A model generated the notes under the pieces. The model was not told where the DNA came from. It made no database searches and saw nothing but the letters and a program-made list of their open reading frames with translations. A program made the translations under genes and the position numbers. DNA of 35,403 nucleotides from DASZUC01 sp035547775 (GTDB lineage Bacteria; Patescibacteriota; Saccharimonadia; Saccharimonadales; UBA4665): assembly GCA_035547775.1 (NCBI GenBank), contig DASZUC010000012.1, positions 1 through 35,403 on the forward strand, given 5' to 3'. Position 1 is the first letter of the stretch, and each line of letters opens with the position of its first letter. Shown piece after piece: positions 27,178 to 34,640 of the stretch.

Positions 27178-28137
27178 CTAGACCCCAGCCAGCGAATGGC
27201 TATACCAATGAATGATAGCCGTGCCAAACAGGTAGGTTACGTAAGCAGCGATAATTAAAAATGGCCCGAACGGAATGACGCTGCTGCGTTTCAGGCGGCC
27301 ACTAGCCAAAAGTGGAATGCTGATCAAACTGCCGCCGAGTGCGGCCACGAACAGCAATAGGAAGGCTCGAGCCGGCGTGGCCACCAACAGTCCAAGCACA
27401 AAACCAAGGCGCACATCGCCACCGCCGATCCACTTGCCCGCTGATACTTGAAATAAGGCATAGAACAGTCCGCCACCAATCAGCACTGCGGCCAATAGGT
27501 TGAGCCAGGTAGTGAGCTGAAAATCAAAGACTGAGAGGCGTAGGCCGGCCATAATAAGCGCCGCAGCTCCCAACGGGTAAACTAGTCGGTTTGGCAACAG
27601 CAGCCAGCGCAAATCATAGACGATGAGCGCCATCAGTCCTACAAGCGCTGCGAGCCACACCACAAAGGTGGCATCGTTTTGCCAGCTGGCATTTTGGAAT
27701 AGCAGTGGCGTTGGGCATTGGCCATGACGCTCCAAGATTGCTGTTGGCCACCAGGCGTAGGAGCCAACGAATACAGCGGCGGTCGCCAGCTCGACCAGGG
27801 GATATTGCCAGCTAATTGGTTGGCGACAGTAGCGACACTTACCGCGTAGCCATAGCCAGCTGAGCACCGGTACAAGGTCTTTGGCGGCCAGTTCGTGATG
27901 GCAATGTGGACACATGCTGCGACCATGCAGAACGGATAGTTCATCTCTCTTGTCATCTCGACCGGAACGCCAGTGAAGTGGAGAGATCCTGTTTTTAAAT
28001 AGATAAGATCTCTCGCCTGCGCTCGAGATGACATGTTTCTTAGGGCGTCTTTTGGACTGCTCGTGCATACGCCAAACCAGCGCATTCACAAAACTGCCGA
28101 AGCAGAGCCCCAAAATCACCAGAGCGGCGATAATCAT
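27178..28137 (-). CDS. pilD: Prepilin peptidase / N-methyltransferase with in-frame repeat
   Basis: 319 residues. Cleaves and N-methylates prepilins in the inner membrane. LGLCFGSFVNALVWRMHEQ opens the protein; zinc pairs C76-x2-C79 and C101-x2-C104 with VPVLSWLWLRGKCRYC and ISWQYPLVELATA follow; the aspartyl protease residues are D175 (VYDLRW) and D241 (GGGDVRLG). Residues about 35-63 (HVISSAGERSYLFKNRISPL...) have no counterpart in the family and are encoded by the palindromic repeat at 27951-28033, inserted in frame in the cytoplasmic loop before the zinc pairs. An extended -10 (TGgTAGCAT) ends 7 bases before the ATG. It acts on all five prepilins of this window. Confidence 0.92.
   Translation of the reverse strand: MIIAALVILGLCFGSFVNALVWRMHEQSKRRPKKHVISSAGERSYLFKNRISPLHWRSGRDDKRDELSVLHGRSMCPHCHHELAAKDLVPVLSWLWLRGKCRYCRQPISWQYPLVELATAAVFVGSYAWWPTAILERHGQCPTPLLFQNASWQNDATFVVWLAALVGLMALIVYDLRWLLLPNRLVYPLGAAALIMAGLRLSVFDFQLTTWLNLLAAVLIGGGLFYALFQVSAGKWIGGGDVRLGFVLGLLVATPARAFLLLFVAALGGSLISIPLLASGRLKRSSVIPFGPFLIIAAYVTYLFGTAIIHWYSHSLAGV
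27951..28033. repeat. Palindromic repeat inside pilD
   Basis: Perfect 11-bp ends TGTCATCTCGA / TCGAGATGACA and an inner perfect 8-bp GAGAGATC / GATCTCTC. The TGTCAT...ATGACA ends and nested palindrome resemble the intergenic repeats at 4030-4123 and 7714-7803. Read through in pilD without stop or frameshift. Confidence 0.85.
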
Positions 28138-28159
28138 AACCTCTATGCTACCACAAAAG

Positions 28160-28185
28160 AAACAGGCTCCCGAAGGAGCCTGTTT
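28160..28185 (-). terminator. Terminator of the major pilin gene
   Basis: AAACAGGCTCC-CGAA-GGAGCCTGTTT, an 11-bp stem followed on the minus strand by a T-rich run. Separates pilA from pilD. Confidence 0.88.
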
Positions 28186-28204
28186 ACATTACTGACAATC
28201 TTCT

Positions 28205-28747
28205 TTAAGAAGCTTGGCAAGCACCAGCGTATTTACCAACACCAGTTTCAATTTGGTACTGAGCAGCAACAGCTCGCGAGCTACCAGCGTTCACCTTACC
28301 AGGGGTGGTTGCATCACAAGTACCGCCAATGTAGATGTTGACGTAATCTTGTGCAGCAGATGCAGAGGGAGCGGCAGCACCTCCAACTGGCACATTCAGA
28401 ATACCCACACCACCAGACGTGGTTGTAGCAGCACCTGATGAGCAAGCAACTTTGTTGAAGTACGAAGTAGCAGCATCAGCCGTAGCTGCAGGCGATGAGC
28501 CAAAAGTTACTGGGTTGGTACCAGAGCACGTAAGTGGATCAGCGCCATTGTTATTGGTAACGTACTCATTGATTGCCCCGAGTAAACTAGCGACATCGTT
28601 CTTACGCTGCGTGTTGCGTGAGTTACGCTCCACGGCCGGAATGGCCAAGAAGACGATCAATAGAATCACACCAGCAATGGCTAACACGATCATCACTTCG
28701 ATGATCGTAAAACCTTCACTACGTGCGCTTTTTATCTTGTTAAGCAT
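28205..28747 (-). CDS. pilA: Major type IV prepilin
   Basis: 180 residues. Leader MLNKIKSARSEG is cut before FTIIEVMIVLAIAGVILLIV, with Glu5. The helix continues AIPAVERNSRNTQRKNDVASLLGAINEYV, the conserved end of alpha-1. The globular part is small and Gly/Ala/Ser/Thr-rich, with four cysteines (LTCSG, VACSS, GTCDA, AGACQ). Called the major subunit because it alone has a dedicated strong promoter (TTGCAT-17-TATGAT), a GGGGG Shine-Dalgarno and its own terminator, sitting between pilC and pilD. Confidence 0.9.
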   Translation of the reverse strand: MLNKIKSARSEGFTIIEVMIVLAIAGVILLIVFLAIPAVERNSRNTQRKNDVASLLGAINEYVTNNNGADPLTCSGTNPVTFGSSPAATADAATSYFNKVACSSGAATTTSGGVGILNVPVGGAAAPSASAAQDYVNIYIGGTCDATTPGKVNAGSSRAVAAQYQIETGVGKYAGACQAS

Positions 28748-28795
28748 GGCAAATGCCCCCTTTGCTTGCTATAAAATTAACTTGCTTATGGTTTG

Positions 28796-28824
28796 ATCAT
28801 AGGGGTTTGCCCCTGGAAATGCAA
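28796..28824 (-). promoter_or_regulatory. pilA promoter with palindromic spacer
   Basis: On the minus strand -35 TTGCAT (28819-28824), 17 bases, -10 TATGAT (28796-28801). The spacer holds AGGGG-CAAA-CCCCT (28801-28814), a perfect palindrome touching the -10 that could be an operator. The 5' UTR is about 40 bases. Confidence 0.75.
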
Positions 28825-28868
28825 GTCTTTTTGAGGAGTTATCCACAGCACCCTGGCGGGCACTCAAA

Positions 28869-30086
28869 TTACAAATTGTTGGTGAAACCACTCTGACTGA
28901 CTAAACCGTAAATTGGCAGCAGGATGGCCGCCACAATCAGTAACGCCACAATACCCATAATCACCATCAAGACCGGCTCGATTAAGGTACTAATGTTCTT
29001 GATTTCGTTGTCGACTTCTTTTTCGTAATAATCTGACACTTTTGTCAGCATGGTCTCGAGCGAACCAGACTGCTCACCAATCTTCAACATGTTCGGGACA
29101 AGTTCCAAGAAGTTCGGGTCGCCGTCGAGCGCTTCCGAGAGCGATTTACCGGCCTTCACCTTCTCGGTGGCGTTCGTCAGCGAACGGCTGACATGGGTAT
29201 TGCCCACGGCCTGTGAGGTAACTTCCATCATCTGGATGAGTGGCATGCCGCTACCTACCAGTGTCGCGCCAGTATTGGCAAAACGCGCCATGTAGAGCTT
29301 CATGTATAACGGGCCAACCGGCCACGCACGCATTTTAGCGCGGTCCACGACACTGCGACCATTGACGGTACGTACCCAGCGCGTGACCCCAATTACCGCT
29401 ACTATCACCAAAATAGCCACGATCCACCAGAAACGCGTTACAAAGTGCGAGATAGCCAGCAGCAGTCGCGTCACAAATGGCAGCGATACCCCCGGCAAAC
29501 CGTTATAAATCGTCTGAACTTGTGGCAACACTTTCACCAGCATAAAAGTCACCACACCGAGCATCACCAACAAAACAATTAGTGGGTAAATCATCGCCCC
29601 ACGTACTTTACTCAAGATGTCAGCATCTTTTTCTTGTTGAGTGGCTAAGCGTTCCAGGCCTTTGTCTAAGGTACCCGAACTTTCACTGGCCGCCACCATA
29701 CCAACAAATACCGGACTGAAGACGTCAGGATATTTCTCGAGAGCGTTGCTAAATGATGAGCCAGCTTCCACGTCGGTAATGACCGCATTAACAATAGCTT
29801 TTAGCGTCTTATTGGTCGTCTGTTGTTGCACATTACGCAAACTTTGCACTAAGGGCAAGCCAGCGTTAATCAAGGTGGCTAACTGGCGGCTAAATAGAAT
29901 ACGGTCTTTGGTTTTGATGCGCTGCAGTTTACGGCTAGTGGAAGCATCTTCAGCCGTAATGGACAGTGGTGTGAGCCCCTGATCATGAATCAGTTTGGCC
30001 GCCGCCTGCTCGTTTTCGGCCTGAACTTGGGCTTTAACTTTTTCGCCGCTAGCGACGTTGCGAGCTTCATAGTTGTAGGTCAGCAT
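28869..30086 (-). CDS. pilC: Type IV pilus inner-membrane platform protein PilC
   Basis: 405 residues, two GspF domains of the family (about 65-190 and 270-395), each ending in membrane helices (about 165-195, 215-240 and 370-395). LFSRQLATLINAGLPLVQSLRNVQ and FANTGATLVGSGMPLIQMMEV are the paired repeat signatures. The N-terminus MLTYNYEARNVASGEKVKAQV is typical of PilC. It anchors the PilB and PilT motors to the growing pilus. AGGGA lies 6 bases from the ATG, 12 bases after pilT. Confidence 0.94.
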   Translation of the reverse strand: MLTYNYEARNVASGEKVKAQVQAENEQAAAKLIHDQGLTPLSITAEDASTSRKLQRIKTKDRILFSRQLATLINAGLPLVQSLRNVQQQTTNKTLKAIVNAVITDVEAGSSFSNALEKYPDVFSPVFVGMVAASESSGTLDKGLERLATQQEKDADILSKVRGAMIYPLIVLLVMLGVVTFMLVKVLPQVQTIYNGLPGVSLPFVTRLLLAISHFVTRFWWIVAILVIVAVIGVTRWVRTVNGRSVVDRAKMRAWPVGPLYMKLYMARFANTGATLVGSGMPLIQMMEVTSQAVGNTHVSRSLTNATEKVKAGKSLSEALDGDPNFLELVPNMLKIGEQSGSLETMLTKVSDYYEKEVDNEIKNISTLIEPVLMVIMGIVALLIVAAILLPIYGLVSQSGFTNNL

Positions 30087-30098
30087 ATGTTTCCCTGC

Positions 30099-31172
30099 CT
30101 AGCTTCGCATCAACCGATCAAGCTCGTCAATATCCACGGCAAAATTACGGGCTTCATCGTAGCTAATAATGCCGTCGTGAATTAAACCAACCAGGGTCTT
30201 GTCCATCGATTGCATACCAAATTCGGCTCCTGTTTGAATTACTGCTTCGAGCTGATGAGCCTTACCTTCACGAATAATATTACGCACGGCCGGTGTGGCC
30301 ACTAAGATTTCGGCTGCCGCCGTGCGACCACCACCGATGGCTGGCACCAAACGCTGCGATACAATGGCCATCAAGATGTTAGCCAGCTGAGCCCGGATTT
30401 GGGGCTGCTGATGGGGAGGAAAGACGTCAATCATACGATCAATACTCTGCGAAGCATTGTTCGTATGCAGCGTAGCAAACACCAAGTGACCAGTTTCAGC
30501 GATGGTAATGGCGCTGGCAATGGTTTCCAGATCGCGCATCTCACCGATCAGCACCACGTCAGGGTCTTCCCGCAGCGCACTGCGCAGCGCAGCGCTAAAC
30601 GAGTAAGTGTCATAGTGGACTTCACGCTGTACCACCACTGATTTTTGTGACTTATGCGTGTACTCAATAGGGTCTTCAATGGTTACAATGTGCTGAGCTT
30701 TTTCTTGATTGATCTTGTGCACCAAAGCCGCTAGGGTGGTCGACTTACCCGAACCTGTCGGCCCGGTTACAAGCACTAAACCACGTGGATAATCAGCAAA
30801 TTTATTAACCACCGATGGCAGCCCGAGTTGCTCAATCGATAAGATTTGGTTCGGAATTAAACGCAAAGCCGCAGCTAAGTTACCACGTTCGTGAAAGGCG
30901 TTCACCCGGAAGCGACCCAAGTCACCATAAGCAAAACTGAAATCAAACTCTTTGTCTTTCAGTAGAATTTGCTTCTGGTCTTCATCCAAGATTGCGAAAA
31001 CCAGGCTTTCAACCGATTCTTCGTCGAGTGGGCTAGCACCGGTCACCGGTGTTAGATAGCCATCAATGCGTAGCATCGGCGGCAAGCCAACCTGAATGTG
31101 CAGGTCAGAGGCTTTTTTCTTAATCACTTCATCGAGTAATACTTCGATGCGCGGTTGTGCGGCAGCACTCAT
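30099..31172 (-). CDS. pilT: Pilus retraction ATPase PilT
   Basis: 357 residues. A PAS-like N-domain (ASDLHIQVGLPPMLRIDG) is followed by the RecA-like core: Walker A GPTGSGKST (137-145), Asp box EDPIEYTH, Walker B VVLIGEMRDLETI, and His box ATLHTNNASQSIDRMIDVFP. The AIRNLIRE-type motif (VRNIIREGK), important for retraction, is present, which separates it from PilB. Its presence implies active twitching or uptake rather than static pili. GGAGGGTGGG precedes the ATG; 40 bases after pilB. Confidence 0.95.
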   Translation of the reverse strand: MSAAAQPRIEVLLDEVIKKKASDLHIQVGLPPMLRIDGYLTPVTGASPLDEESVESLVFAILDEDQKQILLKDKEFDFSFAYGDLGRFRVNAFHERGNLAAALRLIPNQILSIEQLGLPSVVNKFADYPRGLVLVTGPTGSGKSTTLAALVHKINQEKAQHIVTIEDPIEYTHKSQKSVVVQREVHYDTYSFSAALRSALREDPDVVLIGEMRDLETIASAITIAETGHLVFATLHTNNASQSIDRMIDVFPPHQQPQIRAQLANILMAIVSQRLVPAIGGGRTAAAEILVATPAVRNIIREGKAHQLEAVIQTGAEFGMQSMDKTLVGLIHDGIISYDEARNFAVDIDELDRLMRS

Positions 31173-31212
31173 CCCACCCTCCTCATTTATCGGGCCTCGC
31201 CATCAATTATGA

Positions 31213-33012
31213 TCATTGCACATCCTCGGCAGCCACACGGTTCACCTCATTCAACGTCGTAGAACCAGCGAGAGCTTTTAGATAGCCATCTTGACGCATG
31301 GTAACCATGCCCTCGTTACGAGCAATGTTTTGAATAGCAGTAGTTGTAGCTTTTTGCATAATAAGTGCCTGGACGGCTTCGGTAACTTCAAAGACCTCGT
31401 ACAATCCCAAGCGGCCTTTGTAGCCCCCCGGAGTGTCGGGACCGTCCGTCCCCTTACTTAAAGTATAAGCGGTTTGACCGGCCAAGGGCAAGCTTTTATA
31501 GCCAAAGTCGGCCGCTACCGCAGCCATTTGATCCTGATTCTTCGGCAAGACATTACCCAAAGTCGCCATAATCGCTGCGGTTTCCGGCGCCGAAGACTGG
31601 TAGGTTTGCTTACCTTTGTCTGAGATGCGACGCACCAAGCGCTGGCCAATCACCGTTTTGACAGTGCTGGCGATCAAAAATGGCTCAATACCCATGTCGA
31701 GCAAGCGTGGCAAGATACCGGCTGCGCTATTGGTGTGCAGCGTGGCCAACACTAAGTGGCCAGTCAGGGCTGCTTGCACCGCTAATTGAGCCGTTTCTTT
31801 GTCGCGAATTTCTCCAATCATGATGACGTCGGGATCTTGACGCAAGATCGACCGTAAACCGGTGGCAAATGTTAAACCAACTTCGGCATTAACCTGGATT
31901 TGGTTCACGCCATCCATTTTGTATTCAATCGGGTCTTCAAGGGTGACAATGTTGATTGAGTCATTCTTAATTTCTTGGATCAATGCATACAAAGAGGTTG
32001 ATTTACCGGAACCGGTCGGACCGCTGGTAAGAATCATGCCATTTGATTGACGCAGTCCTTGACGAATGGTGCGCAAGGCACGGCCGCTGTAGCCTAAGTC
32101 TTCGAGTTTGAGTGATGTACCAGTTTTATCGAGGAGACGAATGGTCACCTGCTCGCCCCAAACCACTGGCGAAATAGCAACACGTAAGTCGATTTCTTTG
32201 CCTTCAGATTGAATGGTAAATTGACCGTCTTGAGGCACGCGGTGTTCATCAATCTTGAGATTCGACAAAATCTTGATACGTGAAACGAGCGCCGCTTCGG
32301 TACTTTTTGGCATGCGCATCACTTCTTGTAACACACCATCTATTCGACAGCGCACTTTTAGATCGTGTTCGAGCGGTTCAATGTGCACATCGCTGGCGCG
32401 GTTGTGAGCCGCAAACTCCAAAATCTCCGACAGCGCTTTACTGATTGGGGAGTCCTGCACAATGGTTTGGATAGTATCCTTTTTGGCTGGCTTATCGGTG
32501 CTTTCTTCGCCAGTGCCTTCGGTCGTTCCAAGTCGTTGCTTGAGCGACGTGCTCATTTGAGTGTCCAAACGTGTTGAATACTGATCAAGCACCCGGCGGA
32601 TACCCGCCTCGCTGGCTAGGTAGACTTTGAGTGGACGACCAACTTTGTTGCGCAAAAAGTCCACGGCCTGGACATTATTGGCGTCAAGCATAGCTACCAC
32701 CAATTTATGCCCCTGCTCACCTAATGGTACAGCCATGTAGCGCTCGGCCACATCTTTTGGTAACAGTTGTAGAATCTTAGTATTAACCTGTGCTTGTGTC
32801 AGATTAATATATGGGAGTTTGGCTAGAATTGCTTCAACTTTAGTCAGCTGTTCGTCATCAAGATACTCGTGTTTCAATAGATAGCTGAGCAGCGGTTCGC
32901 TATCGGCAGCCGCAGCTTTCCGAGCTTGATCTAGCTGATCAGTCGTCAGTAAACCATTATCAACCAGGCTCTTTTCGACTTCCTGCTGATCGGTAGCTAA
33001 TAGGGCACTCAT
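31213..33012 (-). CDS. pilB: Pilus extension ATPase PilB
   Basis: 599 residues. N-terminal MshE-like/N1 domain (1-145, DNGLLTTDQLDQARK, PYINLTQAQV), a linker, then the N2 domain ASDVHIEPLEHDLKVRCRIDG and core: Walker A GPTGSGKSTS (331-340), EDPIEYKMDGVNQIQV, Walker B VIMIGEIRDKETAQ, and ATLHTNSAAGILPRLLDMG. The tetracysteine zinc module usual in PilB/GspE near residues 450-500 is missing; that region is replaced by a Gln/Ala-rich loop. Powers pilin addition with PilC. 14 bases after the small PilP-position gene. Confidence 0.95.
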   Translation of the reverse strand: MSALLATDQQEVEKSLVDNGLLTTDQLDQARKAAAADSEPLLSYLLKHEYLDDEQLTKVEAILAKLPYINLTQAQVNTKILQLLPKDVAERYMAVPLGEQGHKLVVAMLDANNVQAVDFLRNKVGRPLKVYLASEAGIRRVLDQYSTRLDTQMSTSLKQRLGTTEGTGEESTDKPAKKDTIQTIVQDSPISKALSEILEFAAHNRASDVHIEPLEHDLKVRCRIDGVLQEVMRMPKSTEAALVSRIKILSNLKIDEHRVPQDGQFTIQSEGKEIDLRVAISPVVWGEQVTIRLLDKTGTSLKLEDLGYSGRALRTIRQGLRQSNGMILTSGPTGSGKSTSLYALIQEIKNDSINIVTLEDPIEYKMDGVNQIQVNAEVGLTFATGLRSILRQDPDVIMIGEIRDKETAQLAVQAALTGHLVLATLHTNSAAGILPRLLDMGIEPFLIASTVKTVIGQRLVRRISDKGKQTYQSSAPETAAIMATLGNVLPKNQDQMAAVAADFGYKSLPLAGQTAYTLSKGTDGPDTPGGYKGRLGLYEVFEVTEAVQALIMQKATTTAIQNIARNEGMVTMRQDGYLKALAGSTTLNEVNRVAAEDVQ

Positions 33013-33026
33013 GCGCGACCCGTTCC

Positions 33027-33275
33027 CTACTGGCTCGTGTTATTAAACGGATTAGAGTTCGTGTTTTGGCCAATTTTAATGACCTGGGTTGGGTCGAAGG
33101 CATTACTATTAAAGTAGCGTTGGTCAGGCGTTGGGAAAGTAGCAGTGACAGCCTGGGCGGTCACGCCTTGTAGCTGGTGCTGAGCGGGACTAAACAGCAT
33201 GCGTGAAATCACAATAGCAATAGCCGCTCCTAGAATTACCACAGCCACAATCAAGACAATGTCTTTTTGTTTCAT
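33027..33275 (-). CDS. Small membrane protein in the PilP position
   Basis: 82 residues: MKQKDIVLIVAVVILGAAIA is a single N-terminal membrane helix, and the rest (about 55 residues outside) is Asn/Gln/Thr-rich with RYFNSNAFDPTQVIKIGQNTNSNPFNN. It replaces pilP in the gene order pilM-N-O-?-B, but it has no HM-loop beta domain, so it is a functional substitute at best. The Shine-Dalgarno AAGGAGA is 7 bases from the ATG, and it overlaps the pilO-like stop by ATGA. Confidence 0.8.
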   Translation of the reverse strand: MKQKDIVLIVAVVILGAAIAIVISRMLFSPAQHQLQGVTAQAVTATFPTPDQRYFNSNAFDPTQVIKIGQNTNSNPFNNTSQ

Positions 33276-33949
33276 TGAATGGTCTCCTTGGTAATTTGTA
33301 GATCTTTTTCCGGCTGATAGTAAGTATGCGCATCAACTTGTACCTGCATACTGTCGGCGTTACCACTCAAGCTTATCGAGTCAATTTGAATGGGGCGGAT
33401 AGATTGCTGCAGCGTAGCAATGAGGCTTTGAATCTCGCTGTAATTAGCGTTCCCGATCGTGAATGAGAACGGCATACTGACTGGCACTGGCGTCGGGCTA
33501 GCCGCGGCCGAGCCCTGGGTTAGTTCTTCATCGGTGCCGGTGAGCGATTGAACGTGGAGGTGGCGATCGGCCAGAATCTTTTCCAAGCTAGCCGTTAGTG
33601 CCGGAAAGTCATAGCTATATGGCAGCGCGTCCAATACAATAGTCGCATTATCATTACTGAAGTCATTGGTGTTAGTCACAGGAGCGCCGAGAACATTCGG
33701 TGATGTGGCCACAAATTGTTTGTAAGAGCTCACTAAATTATTGGCCTGCTGAATATCAGTCTGTAATTGCTTATGTGCAGTCGTCTGAATCTTCACCACC
33801 TTGCCCACATAGGCATTTTGGGCGCTCAGCTGGTGAGCCGCAATCAAGCTAAAAACAGTGATGAAAGCAGCAATGGCGACGGCAGCCACCATTTGCGTGT
33901 TGGCTTTGTCGATTGCTAGATGCTTTGCCGAGGTACGTGCTTGGGCCAT
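33272..33949 (-). CDS. PilO-like alignment protein
   Basis: 225 residues from MAQARTSAKHLAIDKAN, chosen because GGAGGGA lies 6-7 bases upstream; the longer frame begins inside pilN. One membrane helix at about 21-40 (VAAVAIAAFITVFSLIAAHQL), a coiled-coil segment (about 45-75, VKIQTTAHKQLQTDIQQANN), then an outside ferredoxin-like domain (PYSYDFPALTASLEKILAD, PFSFTIGNANYSEIQSLIATLQQSIRPIQIDSISLSG). That is the PilO plan. Partners with PilN in the inner-membrane alignment complex. One base after the pilN stop. Confidence 0.85.
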   Translation of the reverse strand: MAQARTSAKHLAIDKANTQMVAAVAIAAFITVFSLIAAHQLSAQNAYVGKVVKIQTTAHKQLQTDIQQANNLVSSYKQFVATSPNVLGAPVTNTNDFSNDNATIVLDALPYSYDFPALTASLEKILADRHLHVQSLTGTDEELTQGSAAASPTPVPVSMPFSFTIGNANYSEIQSLIATLQQSIRPIQIDSISLSGNADSMQVQVDAHTYYQPEKDLQITKETIQ

Positions 33950-33950
33950 C

Positions 33951-34640
33951 TTAATTCCCTCCGCCACTTTCAGGCAAGTTAAACAAATCGGTAGGTTGAT
34001 CAACTTCTGACCGCGTGGTCACCTTGTTCGGTACGACTAGATTAACAGTTTTGGTGATGTCAAAAATCTCCGGATTATAAGCAAAAGTAATCGTGTAGTT
34101 AGCCTGCTGGCCACTATTTTGCTTGGATGATAAATCAAAACTACTCAGCACCACAGAGCTAAAGGCCTTTTGCTGACTACTGTTGTCGGCGCTGTACGTA
34201 GTAAATTTCAGCGTGTCGACATAGAGGTCAACCGTGGTCAGCGTGTCGGCGGTACCAGTGATTGTAACCGTGTGCTGCGTAAAGTCGACATTGAAACTAC
34301 TAATGTCCACTTTTGAAGGTGTGACTTGGTTCAGATAGGTGAACAAGCGCTTGGCAGCTGGCTTGGTATTGTGCATATTGGTCAAACTCTCAAGCTGATT
34401 TTGAACGGTTAAAATTTTATTGAGCTGAGGTTCCTGCTCAAGTTTCTTGCTCTCGGTGGTAATGTCACGGTTCAGATCAGCCAAATGCTTCTTTTGTAGT
34501 TGGTTGATGCTAAACAAGAGCAGCAAGAGAATTAAAGCGGCCGCAGTTACGGCAGCTGAAATACTCATTACTAAACGGCGACTACGCTCTGCTTTTAAAT
34601 AGGCCAATTTCACGTCGGGCAAGAGGTTAAACTGAATCAT
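33951..34640 (-). CDS. pilN: Type IV pilus protein PilN
   Basis: 229 residues. The short cytoplasmic N-terminus MIQFNLLPDVKLAYLKAERS carries the NLLP motif that docks into PilM. It is followed by a membrane helix (about 24-45), a coiled coil (NQLQKKHLADLNRDITTESKKLEQ) and a ferredoxin-like domain (VTPSKVDISSFNVDFTQHTVTITG). Overlaps pilM by ATGA (4 bases). Confidence 0.92.
   Translation of the reverse strand: MIQFNLLPDVKLAYLKAERSRRLVMSISAAVTAAALILLLLLFSINQLQKKHLADLNRDITTESKKLEQEPQLNKILTVQNQLESLTNMHNTKPAAKRLFTYLNQVTPSKVDISSFNVDFTQHTVTITGTADTLTTVDLYVDTLKFTTYSADNSSQQKAFSSVVLSSFDLSSKQNSGQQANYTITFAYNPEIFDITKTVNLVVPNKVTTRSEVDQPTDLFNLPESGGGN

Noticed and set aside
27639..28085. 148-codon ORF overlapping pilD in another frame
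   Set aside because: Its MSSRAQARDL-like start is just the palindromic repeat translated; pilD in the main frame has all catalytic and zinc motifs.
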